This document shows, piece by piece, positions 1-5,461 of a DNA stretch of 5,575 nucleotides (its first letter is position 1; each line of letters begins with the position of its first letter). Made by a program: the position numbers and the translations under genes. The DNA is from Pseudomonadota bacterium. GTDB lineage: Bacteria > Pseudomonadota > Gammaproteobacteria > Burkholderiales > Thiobacillaceae. The DNA lies in the NCBI GenBank assembly GCA_021802595.1, contig JAJZRT010000285.1:1-5575 (forward strand). The letters run 5' to 3'. The notes under the pieces were generated by a model. That model did not search any database. It was not told the DNA's origin and was given only the letters and a program-made list of their open reading frames with translations.

Positions 1-1215
1 CGGCAGGCTGGCAATGTGGCGATCGATGGTCGTTCGCAGTTCGGACGTGATGGGCAGATCCTTGGTGTGCGGCCAGGCATTGTGAAATCGCGAGACCGTG
101 TCCTTGACGGTATCGAGCGTCAGCGTTTCAGGGAGCCCGCTCTTGGCGGCAAAACGGGCGAACTGATCCAGCGTGAGCGATTCGAAGGCTTTTGAATCCA
201 CAAAGGTGAGCCCAAGCTTGTCGCCCGGGATGTAGGCGATGGTGGAGATAAAATCATATGCTGGCGCGAGTTGCGGATGAACATGGTCGGGGTAGATCAA
301 GGACCAGTTCTTGGCGTGCATGTCGCCATTGCCGATGAGAGCATTGAAGACCAGGCGCCGGATAAACTCCGCGATTCCGATCTCGCCGGTCTCGATCCAG
401 AGAACCTGGGCGATGTTGCGATAGCTGACCTTGCCGTATTTATCGTCCGGATAGAGCCGAAAGACCTGCGCAAAATCTTCGATATGGATTGGGCCTCCAA
501 TGTCCGGGCGATCAAACCGCTTGATCGCAAATGCCTCAGTGCCGATGGCGTCGATGCCGGCAGGCAATCCTTTGATCTTCGCCAGAGGAACAAGTGCGGT
601 TTCGGGAACATCGATGCCCACGCGGCGGGCAAGTTCCATCATGGCGAATTCGTTTTCGGGAAGTCCGCGATGGGTGGTCGAGGGCAATTTGACGATCCAG
701 GAGCCGCCGATGCCTTCGACCGGAATCGTCAATCCGCCGGTGGCCTGCGTGACGGCCGAGAATTTCAGCTGAACCCCGGCCAGGGAGAAGCGCAGCACGC
801 CATCCGCGTCGGTTGGATCGGTGCGCGCACGATCGGTGTCATCGTCGCGTGCCGGCGGGAGCGTATCTCCTTCGAGGGACTTGATGGTGAGTGCACCCGG
901 CAGGTCCAGGCCCAGGGCCCAGATCAGAAAGAACTCGCGCGCCGGATTCACGCTGGCACGGTCCGCGAGATAGCCACGCATCGCGCCTTCCGGAAGGAGA
1001 TTGCTGAAGAACGGCGGCAAGCGGGTTTGGGTCGGCTTGGTGTCGGTGATGAGAGCGCCGAAGGCGTCCTTGTAGGAAAGGCTGAGCGTCGGACGCGCCG
1101 GATTGGCGACATAGTCGTCGTTGAAAGCAAACAAGGGACGGTCGCCGGGCAGTCGTGTGATCGTGCCGACCGAGCGATCGTAAAGTCGAACGTCAAGCAC
1201 AGAGACGTCAGCCAT
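1..1215 (-). CDS. hipA: HipA-family Ser/Thr kinase toxin (3' end beyond window)
   Basis: Toxin of a type II toxin-antitoxin pair: a cytoplasmic protein kinase. E. coli HipA phosphorylates glutamyl-tRNA synthetase and so causes growth arrest and persistence; the substrate here is unknown. The frame is open for 405 codons from ATG 1215-1213 to the left edge, close to the usual 410-440 residues, so only the tail should be missing. Visible landmarks are the N-terminal subdomain motif FFSNLLPEG (residues 69-77), the nucleotide-loop motif SLAGVQLK (144-151, where S144 matches the autophosphorylated Ser150 of E. coli HipA), WIVK (173-176), IKRFDR (231-236), EDFAQ (246-250), the catalytic loop GDMHAKN with D298 and N303, and the metal-binding YDFIST with D321. 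All key kinase residues appear present, so the enzyme is probably active. The start overlaps the end of hipB by 8 bases (ATGGCTGA), which implies translational coupling and antitoxin-first expression. The family call is firm; the substrate is not known. Confidence 0.95.
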   Translation of the reverse strand, partial: MADVSVLDVRLYDRSVGTITRLPGDRPLFAFNDDYVANPARPTLSLSYKDAFGALITDTKPTQTRLPPFFSNLLPEGAMRGYLADRASVNPAREFFLIWALGLDLPGALTIKSLEGDTLPPARDDDTDRARTDPTDADGVLRFSLAGVQLKFSAVTQATGGLTIPVEGIGGSWIVKLPSTTHRGLPENEFAMMELARRVGIDVPETALVPLAKIKGLPAGIDAIGTEAFAIKRFDRPDIGGPIHIEDFAQVFRLYPDDKYGKVSYRNIAQVLWIETGEIGIAEFIRRLVFNALIGNGDMHAKNWSLIYPDHVHPQLAPAYDFISTIAYIPGDKLGLTFVDSKAFESLTLDQFARFAAKSGLPETLTLDTVKDTVSRFHNAWPHTKDLPITSELRTTIDRHIASLP

Positions 1216-1864
1216 GATCGTCCTCCGTATCTAGACTGTAAGCTGGCACGGGCTGGGACGGTTGTTCGGTGGCTTGATGTGCCAGCGCGTTGCGGATCGC
1301 GCGCAGCTCTCTCGCCAGACGGTCGATGGTGATGAGTGCTTCCTTGCTAATCTGTTTGTCGACCGAAGGATGGGCCGTGCGCCGAATCTGTTTGAGGACA
1401 GTGCCGATCTGCTCGAGGAGTGTTCGGATTTGCACCCCAGCCAACGCTCCAAAGCGCAGGGGGAGAAGATCCGCAAGGACCTTGTCGAGAAACGTAAGTG
1501 CCTTGGGCTCTCCAACGAGGCCTTCGATCATTTGCAGCTGGCGGCGGATGCGGTTGAGATGGTCGCGAATGCCATCCTCGAATTTGACGGAGTCGGTGGG
1601 CTCGTTCTGGCGCTGCAAGGCTTGGACGGCCGGGACTAGCTGGCGCGGGATCAGCACGAGTTCGAGGTCAAGAGCGCGGGCGATTTCGGTCAGGCTGGAC
1701 GCAGTGGGGTCCACGCCAGCGTTTTCGATGCGGGACACATAGCTTTGGCGGATGCCAAGCTTGGCCGCCAAGGCACGCTGGCTCAGCCCTTTGCGTTCAC
1801 GGGCTGCTTTCAAGGTATGGGTCAGGACTTGGGTGGCCGCGGCTGCCATTGGGTGATCCATCAT
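1208..1864 (-). CDS. hipB: HipB-like XRE antitoxin/repressor with long C-terminal extension
   Basis: DNA-binding antitoxin that should repress its own operon and bind the HipA kinase encoded just downstream. It is 218 residues long, against 88 in E. coli HipB. The XRE/Cro helix-turn-helix spans about residues 14-70 and includes GLSQRALAAKLGIRQSYVSRIE (26-47, the HTH core) and a following helix rich in Leu and Ala. Residues 92-197 form an extra, mostly helical region ending in RAIRNALAHQ (188-197), which contains R191-N-x3-H196, an RNxxxH motif as in HEPN nucleases. A polar tail (198-218) follows. The first ATG (1864-1862) lies inside an operator-like palindrome and has no clear ribosome binding site; M2 and M6 (1849-1847) are alternative starts. 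The role as HipA partner rests on the domain and operon order; the function of the extension is not known. Confidence 0.92.
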   Translation of the reverse strand: MMDHPMAAAATQVLTHTLKAARERKGLSQRALAAKLGIRQSYVSRIENAGVDPTASSLTEIARALDLELVLIPRQLVPAVQALQRQNEPTDSVKFEDGIRDHLNRIRRQLQMIEGLVGEPKALTFLDKVLADLLPLRFGALAGVQIRTLLEQIGTVLKQIRRTAHPSVDKQISKEALITIDRLARELRAIRNALAHQATEQPSQPVPAYSLDTEDDHG

Positions 1865-1872
1865 AGTGCATC
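1855..1872. promoter_or_regulatory. HipB operator-like palindrome O1
   Basis: GATCC-N8-GCATC, 18 bp, one mismatch from the perfect GATCC-N8-GGATC site at 1951. It overlaps the hipB start codon. E. coli HipB binds TATCC-N8-GGATA sites of the same length and spacing, so this is a likely autoregulatory site. The binding itself is inferred. Confidence 0.6.
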
Positions 1873-1885
1873 AAAGCTGTCGTTT

Positions 1886-1903
1886 GATGCATTTTAATGG
1901 ATC
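1886..1903. promoter_or_regulatory. HipB operator-like palindrome O2
   Basis: GATGC-N8-GGATC, 18 bp, 14 of 18 positions symmetric, in the hipB leader. It begins 31 bp from O1 and 34 bp before O3, about three helical turns each way, which places the sites on nearly the same DNA face. Confidence 0.6.
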
Positions 1904-1919
1904 GACCGCTGCCTTACAA

Positions 1920-1937
1920 GATACAATATAGTATATC
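1920..1937. promoter_or_regulatory. HipB operator-like palindrome O3 with possible -10
   Basis: GATAC-N8-ATATC, 18 bp, 14 of 18 positions symmetric and the weakest match to the consensus. On the minus strand it contains TATACT (1935-1930), a good -10 hexamer for hipBA, though no convincing -35 lies at the right distance. A repressor here would block the polymerase directly. The promoter call is tentative. Confidence 0.5.
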
Positions 1938-1950
1938 ACATGGAAATTAT

Positions 1951-1968
1951 GATCCACTATAGTGGATC
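1951..1968. promoter_or_regulatory. HipB operator palindrome O4 (perfect)
   Basis: GATCC-ACTATAGT-GGATC is a perfect 18-bp palindrome, extended to 20 bp with one more pair (1950-1969). It is the best of four related sites and defines their consensus. It lies between the divergent hipB and ArsR-type genes, 80 bp before the latter's start, so it might also affect that gene. Confidence 0.7.
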
Positions 1969-2007
1969 ACATGACGAATGACCACGAACCTTCTCGCATT
2001 TCGTTAT

Positions 2008-2037
2008 TTCATATGTCAGTTATTTCTTACATATGAA
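2008..2037. promoter_or_regulatory. Inverted repeat, candidate operator of the ArsR-type regulator
   Basis: TTCATATGT (2008-2016) and ACATATGAA (2029-2037) are perfect 9-bp inverted arms separated by 12 bases. The right arm touches the Shine-Dalgarno sequence of the gene starting at 2049. ArsR-family regulators usually bind AT-rich inverted repeats at their own promoters, so this is a plausible autoregulatory site. The arms share no sequence with the HipB-type sites. Binding is inferred; an RNA hairpin role is also possible. Confidence 0.5.
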
Positions 2038-2048
2038 GGAAAGAGCTT

Positions 2049-2366
2049 TTGCCCAGCCCGACCGGGGATCACTTGCTGGCCATGCTGTCGGCCCTCGCCA
2101 ACCCGCATCGATTGCGGATCGTGGCGACGCTGAACAAGGATGGCCGCAATTATGTGAGCCAGCTCGCGCGCGAGATCGGCATCAGCCGGCCGCTGCTGCA
2201 CCTGCATCTGCAGAAGCTTGAGGAAGCGGGGCTCGTAACCAGCAAGCTTGAGCTCTCCAGCGACGGCAAAGCGCTCAACTACTTCGAAGTCGCAAAATTC
2301 GAATTCGAGATCACTCCGGCGGCCATTGCACAGGCCGTCAAATCTCTCACCGATTCCGGCAAGTGA
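2049..2366 (+). CDS. ArsR-type winged-helix transcriptional regulator
   Basis: Small cytoplasmic DNA-binding repressor of 105 residues, a normal length for the family. The sequence shows the typical ALANPHRLRIVATL helix (15-28), then QLAREIGISRPLLHLHLQKLEEAGLV (38-63), which is the helix-turn-helix with its recognition helix at about 46-58, then a wing ending near residue 80. There is no cysteine anywhere, so it is not a classical arsenic or cadmium sensor of the ELCVCDL type; its signal is unknown. The start is TTG, supported by AAGGA (2036-2040) 8 bases upstream; the nearby ATG at 2033 is in another frame. The next gene begins 11 bases after the stop with its own AAGGA, so the two formed an operon before the second was cut off. 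Confidence 0.85.
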   Translation: MPSPTGDHLLAMLSALANPHRLRIVATLNKDGRNYVSQLAREIGISRPLLHLHLQKLEEAGLVTSKLELSSDGKALNYFEVAKFEFEITPAAIAQAVKSLTDSGK

Positions 2367-2377
2367 AAGGAAAAACC

Positions 2378-2449
2378 ATGTCTCCCAACGTCTATTTCAT
2401 CTCCATGGGCGCGATGTTTGGAACGATCATCTGCTTGAGGGCCCTCTGA
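2378..2449 (+). pseudogene. Truncated 5' end of a gene downstream of the ArsR-type regulator
   Basis: ATG at 2378 follows AAGGA (2367-2371) at a 6-base spacing, so the start is well supported. The first codons read MSPNVYFISMGAMFGTII, a hydrophobic run like the start of a small membrane protein. From 2421 the DNA is IS66 tnpC sequence, and the frame ends at TGA 2447-2449 after 23 codons, of which the last 5 to 8 are transposon-derived. The original gene is therefore lost. It was probably the partner or target of the regulator. The family is not identified with confidence. Confidence 0.65.
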
Positions 2450-3026
2450 TCCATTGCGATGAGACGCCGGTCCAGGTTTTACGCAGTGGCAAGGGGCCAT
2501 CGAGCGATCACTTCATGTGGGTGAGAGCGGGTGGATCGGCAGACCAGAAGATCCTGCTCTTTGATTACTCCGCGTCGCGCAGTGCGGAGGTTGCCAGGGG
2601 TCTGCTCGCGGACTTCCGGGGGACACTGCTCACCGATGGCTACCAAGCCTATGATGTCGTCGCCAGTGCGCAAGGCCTGGTGCATGCAGGCTGCCTTGCG
2701 CATGTTCGGCGGTACTTCAAGGATGTAATCAAAGCCCAGCCGGAGGCAAGCAGGAACGCAAATTGCGCCTTGATTATATCGGCAGGATTTATGAGGTCGA
2801 GCGCGAGCTTCGCGAAAGAGCGGTTCCGGCCACCTCGGCGGAACGGCTTAAAGCCCGACAGCAGAAGTCCCGCCCGATCATGACCGAGTTCAGAATCTGG
2901 CTCGATACGATTGCCCCGAAACTTCTTCCGGAGAGCAAGTTTGGCAAAGCGGTCCATTACGCGTTGGGTCAGTGGAGCAAGCTCCAGGTTTACCTCGACG
3001 ACCCAGCCGTGCCCGTAGATAACAAC
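2421..3026 (+). pseudogene. tnpC: IS66 tnpC remnant (older copy), 5'-deleted, frameshifted, interrupted
   Basis: Remnant of an IS66 transposase gene, about 93% identical by hand count (roughly 40 differences in 606 bases) to positions 4541-5147 of the complete copy. It starts abruptly at the codon equivalent to residue 220, with no element end, no tnpA, no tnpB and no start codon. The first catalytic Asp is at 2458-2460 (HCDET) and the second lies in TDGYQAYD. One base is missing relative to the other copy around 2764-2771, which shifts the frame: the first half and the second half (IGRIYEVEREL onward) lie in different frames. At 3026 it is split by a second IS66 element; the sequence resumes at 5462. 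It cannot encode an active transposase. Confidence 0.9.
3019..3026. repeat. 8-bp target site duplication, left
   Basis: ATAACAAC directly before the element end GTAAGCGC; identical to 5454-5461. An 8-bp duplication is the norm for the IS66 family. Confidence 0.92.
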
Positions 3027-3034
3027 GTAAGCGC
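3027..3034 (+). repeat. IS66 left terminal inverted repeat (core)
   Basis: GTAAGCGC, the usual GTAAG start of IS66 ends. It matches the right end in 7 of 8 positions; beyond this core the two ends agree poorly. Confidence 0.8.
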
Positions 3035-3109
3035 TCGCAAAACCACATTCTTTTCTGAGGCGTCACGGAGGCCCATCTTTCTGACCTCGACCAGAACGGA
3101 GGTGAAGAG

Positions 3110-3502
3110 ATGGACGGCGAACTGACGAAGCACCAGCGACACTGCCTTGAGCATTTGCGACAAGCCGAAGCCCAGGGCCTGTCGCTGACCGAGTATGCGC
3201 AGGCCCATGGGGTTAAGGTTCGCATGCTCTATGACGCGGTGGTCCACTTCAGAAGAAGAGGCATGATGGCCAAGGCGGTGAAGGTGTCAGGGCCGCGTAA
3301 GCCGCGGGAGGAGCGGCAATCGACGGAGCTGGCGAGCCCGTTTGTGGCGGTACGTCTTGAGCCTGAGCCGGCGGCAGCGGGTAGATCCTGTCCGGTTCTG
3401 CGGTTGCAGCATGTGGGTGGCCATGTGCTGGAGTTTGGCGCCTGGCCTGCGGCAGACCTTTTGAAAGCCATTCTGGCGGAGGGCCGGGATGCTGCGTCCT
3501 GA
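3110..3502 (+). CDS. tnpA: IS66 accessory protein TnpA
   Basis: First gene of the IS66 operon, 130 residues, a small DNA-binding protein needed for transposition with TnpB and TnpC; its exact role is not well defined. An N-terminal helix-turn-helix is visible at about residues 8-50 (LTEYAQAHGVKVRMLYDAV), with a basic stretch after it (FRRRG, PRKPREERQ). The C-terminal half contains VLRLQHVGGHVLEFGAWPAADLL, typical of the family. The start is supported by GGAGG (3098-3102) 7 bases upstream. Its end overlaps tnpB by 14 bases, which suggests coupled translation. It appears intact. Confidence 0.9.
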   Translation: MDGELTKHQRHCLEHLRQAEAQGLSLTEYAQAHGVKVRMLYDAVVHFRRRGMMAKAVKVSGPRKPREERQSTELASPFVAVRLEPEPAAAGRSCPVLRLQHVGGHVLEFGAWPAADLLKAILAEGRDAAS

Positions 3503-3848
3503 CCGGCGGATTGAGCGGGTCTACCTGCATCGCGCGCCGATCGACATGCGCCGGCAGATTGACGGCCTGGCACCGCTGGTGGAGGGAGTGATGAAAGCAA
3601 ATCCCTTCGATGCGTCGCTGTTCGTGTTCATCAACAAGCGGCGCAACAAGCTGAAGATTTTGACCTGGGAGAAAAACGGCTTCGTGCTCTGGTACAAGCG
3701 GCTTGAACAACAGAAGTTTGCCTGGCCGGTGAAGGCGAATGAGGTTGTAGTGACGCTCTCCGGCGAACAGTTGAATTGGCTTTTGGACGGCTATGATGTG
3801 TGGCGGATGACACCGCATAAAAGTCTATCGGTTGCGCATATTGGCTGA
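3489..3848 (+). CDS. tnpB: IS66 accessory protein TnpB (Orf2-like)
   Basis: Second IS66 gene, 119 residues, the normal length for this conserved protein. It is unrelated to the IS200/IS605 TnpB nucleases. Diagnostic motifs are APIDMRRQIDGLAPLV (16-31), NPFDASLFVFINKRRNKLKIL (38-58), the WEKNGFVLWYKRLEQ segment and the FAWP motif. It begins inside the end of tnpA and ends 33 bases before tnpC. It is required for efficient transposition in studied IS66 members. No defect is visible. Confidence 0.95.
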   Translation: MLRPDRRIERVYLHRAPIDMRRQIDGLAPLVEGVMKANPFDASLFVFINKRRNKLKILTWEKNGFVLWYKRLEQQKFAWPVKANEVVVTLSGEQLNWLLDGYDVWRMTPHKSLSVAHIG

Positions 3849-3881
3849 TTCCTTTGGTTCTCGGGCATGGTATAGAACGCC

Positions 3882-5195
3882 ATGCCCGACGCGAATCAGA
3901 CACATCCGAAAGCCGATGTTGATAGACTGATGACGCGTGTACAGTTGCTCGAACAGGAAAACCGCTGGCTGAAGCAGCAGCTGTTTGGGCGCTCCTCGGA
4001 AAAGCGCGAGAGCCGGCCTCCTGCGAACCAGCCCTGGCTGTTCAACGAAGCCGAGGCGCTGAGAGGGACGGAAGAACCCACCAAGCCCATTACGATTCCC
4101 GCCCACACCCGCAAGGCACGGGGGCGCAAGCCGATTGATGCTGATCTGCCCCGCGTGGACATTGTCTATGACCTGGCGGACAGCGACAAGATCTGCCCCA
4201 AGGACGGAACGGCCCTGACCTGCATCGGCGATGAGCGCTCAGAGCAGCTCGATTACATTCCGGCCAAGGTCCAGGTCCTCCGCCACATCCGCCTGAAATA
4301 CGCCTGCCCGTGCTGCAGTGCCCATATGGAGGTGGCTGAGAAGCCACCACAGCTTCTGCCCAGAAGCAACGCGGCGCCGTCGCTTCTGGCCCATATCGCC
4401 TGTGCAAAGTACGTCGATGGCTTACCGCTCAACCGGCAGGAGAAACAGTTCCACCGTCTGGGTCTGGACCTGCCGCGGGCCACGACCGCCAACTGGATGA
4501 TCAAGCTGGGCGAGGCCGTGATCCCGATCGTCAATCTTTTGAACGATCATCTGCTTGAGGGCCCTCTGATTCATTGCGATGAGACGACGGTCCAGGTTTT
4601 GCGCAGTGACAAGGGGCCATCGAGTGACCACTTCATGTGGGTGAGAGCGGGTGGAACGGAAGACCAGAAGATCCTGCTCTTTGACTACTCCCCGTCGCGC
4701 AGTGCGGAGGTTGCCAGGGGTTTGCTCGCGGACTTCCGGGGGACACTGCTCAGCGATGGCTACCAGGCCTATGATGTCGTCGCCAGTGCGCAAGGCCTGG
4801 TGCATGCAGGCTGCCTTGCGCATGTTCGGCGGTACTTCAAGGATGTGATCAAAGCCCAGCCGGAGGCGAGCAGGAACGCCAATACAGCGATTGACTATAT
4901 CGGCAGGCTTTATGAGGTTGAGCGTGAGCTTCGCGAAAGAAAGGTTCCAGCCACACCGGCGGAACGGCTTGAAGCCCGACAGCAGAAGTCCCGCCCGATC
5001 ATGGCCGAGTTCAGAGACTGGCTCGATACGATTGCACCGAAATTGCTTCCGGAGAGCAAGTTTGGCAAAGCGGTCCACTATGCCTTGGGTCAGTGGAGCA
5101 AGCTTCAGGTCTACCTCGACGACCCAGCCGTGCCCGTAGATAACAACCGCGCTGAAAATGCCATCAGACCGTTTGTAGTCGGAAGGCGAGCATAG
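3882..5195 (+). CDS. tnpC: IS66 transposase TnpC, cut short by an amber codon
   Basis: DDE transposase of the element, 437 residues as read, against 500 if the stop is ignored. Domain order: an N-terminal coiled-coil/leucine-zipper region (about 10-37), an IS66 zinc-finger region with Cys105, Cys114 and the CPCC motif (142-145), then the DDE catalytic domain from about 166. Likely catalytic residues are D233 (HCDET), D292 (SDGYQAYD) and E425 (NNRAENAIRPF). TAG at 5193-5195 replaces the TGG seen at the same place in the other copy (5507-5509), removing the C-terminal IS66 segment while keeping the triad. ATG 3882 has only a weak ribosome site, so translation may depend on tnpB upstream. Whether the short protein is active is unknown. 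Confidence 0.92.
   Translation: MPDANQTHPKADVDRLMTRVQLLEQENRWLKQQLFGRSSEKRESRPPANQPWLFNEAEALRGTEEPTKPITIPAHTRKARGRKPIDADLPRVDIVYDLADSDKICPKDGTALTCIGDERSEQLDYIPAKVQVLRHIRLKYACPCCSAHMEVAEKPPQLLPRSNAAPSLLAHIACAKYVDGLPLNRQEKQFHRLGLDLPRATTANWMIKLGEAVIPIVNLLNDHLLEGPLIHCDETTVQVLRSDKGPSSDHFMWVRAGGTEDQKILLFDYSPSRSAEVARGLLADFRGTLLSDGYQAYDVVASAQGLVHAGCLAHVRRYFKDVIKAQPEASRNANTAIDYIGRLYEVERELRERKVPATPAERLEARQQKSRPIMAEFRDWLDTIAPKLLPESKFGKAVHYALGQWSKLQVYLDDPAVPVDNNRAENAIRPFVVGRRA
5140..5147 (+). other. Uninterrupted copy of the insertion target ATAACAAC
   Basis: The resident tnpC contains the same ATAACAAC, followed by CGCGCTGAAAATGCC, that was the target in the older copy. It shows the empty-site arrangement and confirms where the insertion took place, just before the codon of the catalytic Glu. 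Confidence 0.85.
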
Positions 5196-5384
5196 TTGTT
5201 CTGTGACACTCAGGCTGGCGCAGGTGCCAGTGCACGGCTCTACTCACTGGTCGAGACGGCAAAGGCTAACGGCGTCGAGCCGCATGCCTACCTGACACAC
5301 CTCTTCACGCATCTGCCGAGCGCGTCAACGGTTGAGCACTTCGAAGCGCTCCTGCCCTGGAACGTCAAAAACTCCATCCACTGA
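5196..5384 (+). pseudogene. tnpC: C-terminal tnpC segment after the amber codon
   Basis: In frame with the upstream tnpC and directly after its TAG: 62 codons from LFCDTQAGAGASARLYS to LLPWNVKNSIH, then TGA. This is the normal IS66 C-terminal segment. It has no start codon or ribosome site of its own, so it would be made only by readthrough of the amber codon. The frame is otherwise undamaged, which suggests that the nonsense change is recent. Confidence 0.85.
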
Positions 5385-5445
5385 TCCGGCGCCGACCACA
5401 ATGTCCCGCCGCCGTCAAGCCTCCGCGGTCCACGTGCAAGAATTG

Positions 5446-5453
5446 GCACTTAC
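5446..5453 (-). repeat. IS66 right terminal inverted repeat (core)
   Basis: GCACTTAC, read outward-in as GTAAGTGC, pairs with the left end in 7 of 8 positions. The 61 bases between the tnpC stop and this end hold no gene or clear terminator. Confidence 0.8.
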
Positions 5454-5461
5454 ATAACAAC
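5454..5461. repeat. 8-bp target site duplication, right
   Basis: ATAACAAC directly after the element end CTTAC; identical to 3019-3026. Confidence 0.92.

Larger units (their letters stand above)
3027..5453 (+). mobile_element. Complete IS66-family insertion sequence (2427 bp)
   Basis: The boundaries are set by three independent signs: perfect 8-bp duplications ATAACAAC on both sides, terminal GTAAGCGC on the left matched by GCACTTAC on the right, and interruption of a related tnpC whose codons join exactly if the element and one duplication are removed. It carries the IS66 set tnpA, tnpB and tnpC in one orientation. The length is close to that usual for the family (about 2.5 kb). Its tnpC carries an amber codon, so self-mobility is uncertain. 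Confidence 0.95.

Noticed and set aside
271..1332. Long plus-strand open frame (353 codons) opposite hipA
   Set aside because: It is antisense to a clear HipA kinase with conserved motifs across its whole length. Its own translation resembles no family and it lacks a ribosome site.
1855..1968. CRISPR-like array, from four similar short units
   Set aside because: The units are palindromic 18-mers with imperfect identity and 13-16 bp gaps, which fits operators and not repeats with spacers.
2033..2221. ATG at 2033 as start of the regulator
   Set aside because: It is in a different frame. The ArsR-type frame starts at TTG 2049, which has the better-placed Shine-Dalgarno sequence.
2248..2883. 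Apparent 211-codon protein joining regulator-region sequence to transposase
   Set aside because: The first part is an out-of-frame reading of the ArsR-type gene and the end is read past a frameshift. Only the middle is real tnpC sequence.
3249..3818. 189-codon minus-strand frame across tnpA and tnpB
   Set aside because: It covers two well-recognised IS66 genes on the other strand and its translation is low-complexity and Pro/Ala-rich.
4422..5078. 218-codon minus-strand frame opposite tnpC
   Set aside because: It is the mirror of the conserved transposase region; a similar frame lies opposite the older tnpC copy for the same reason.
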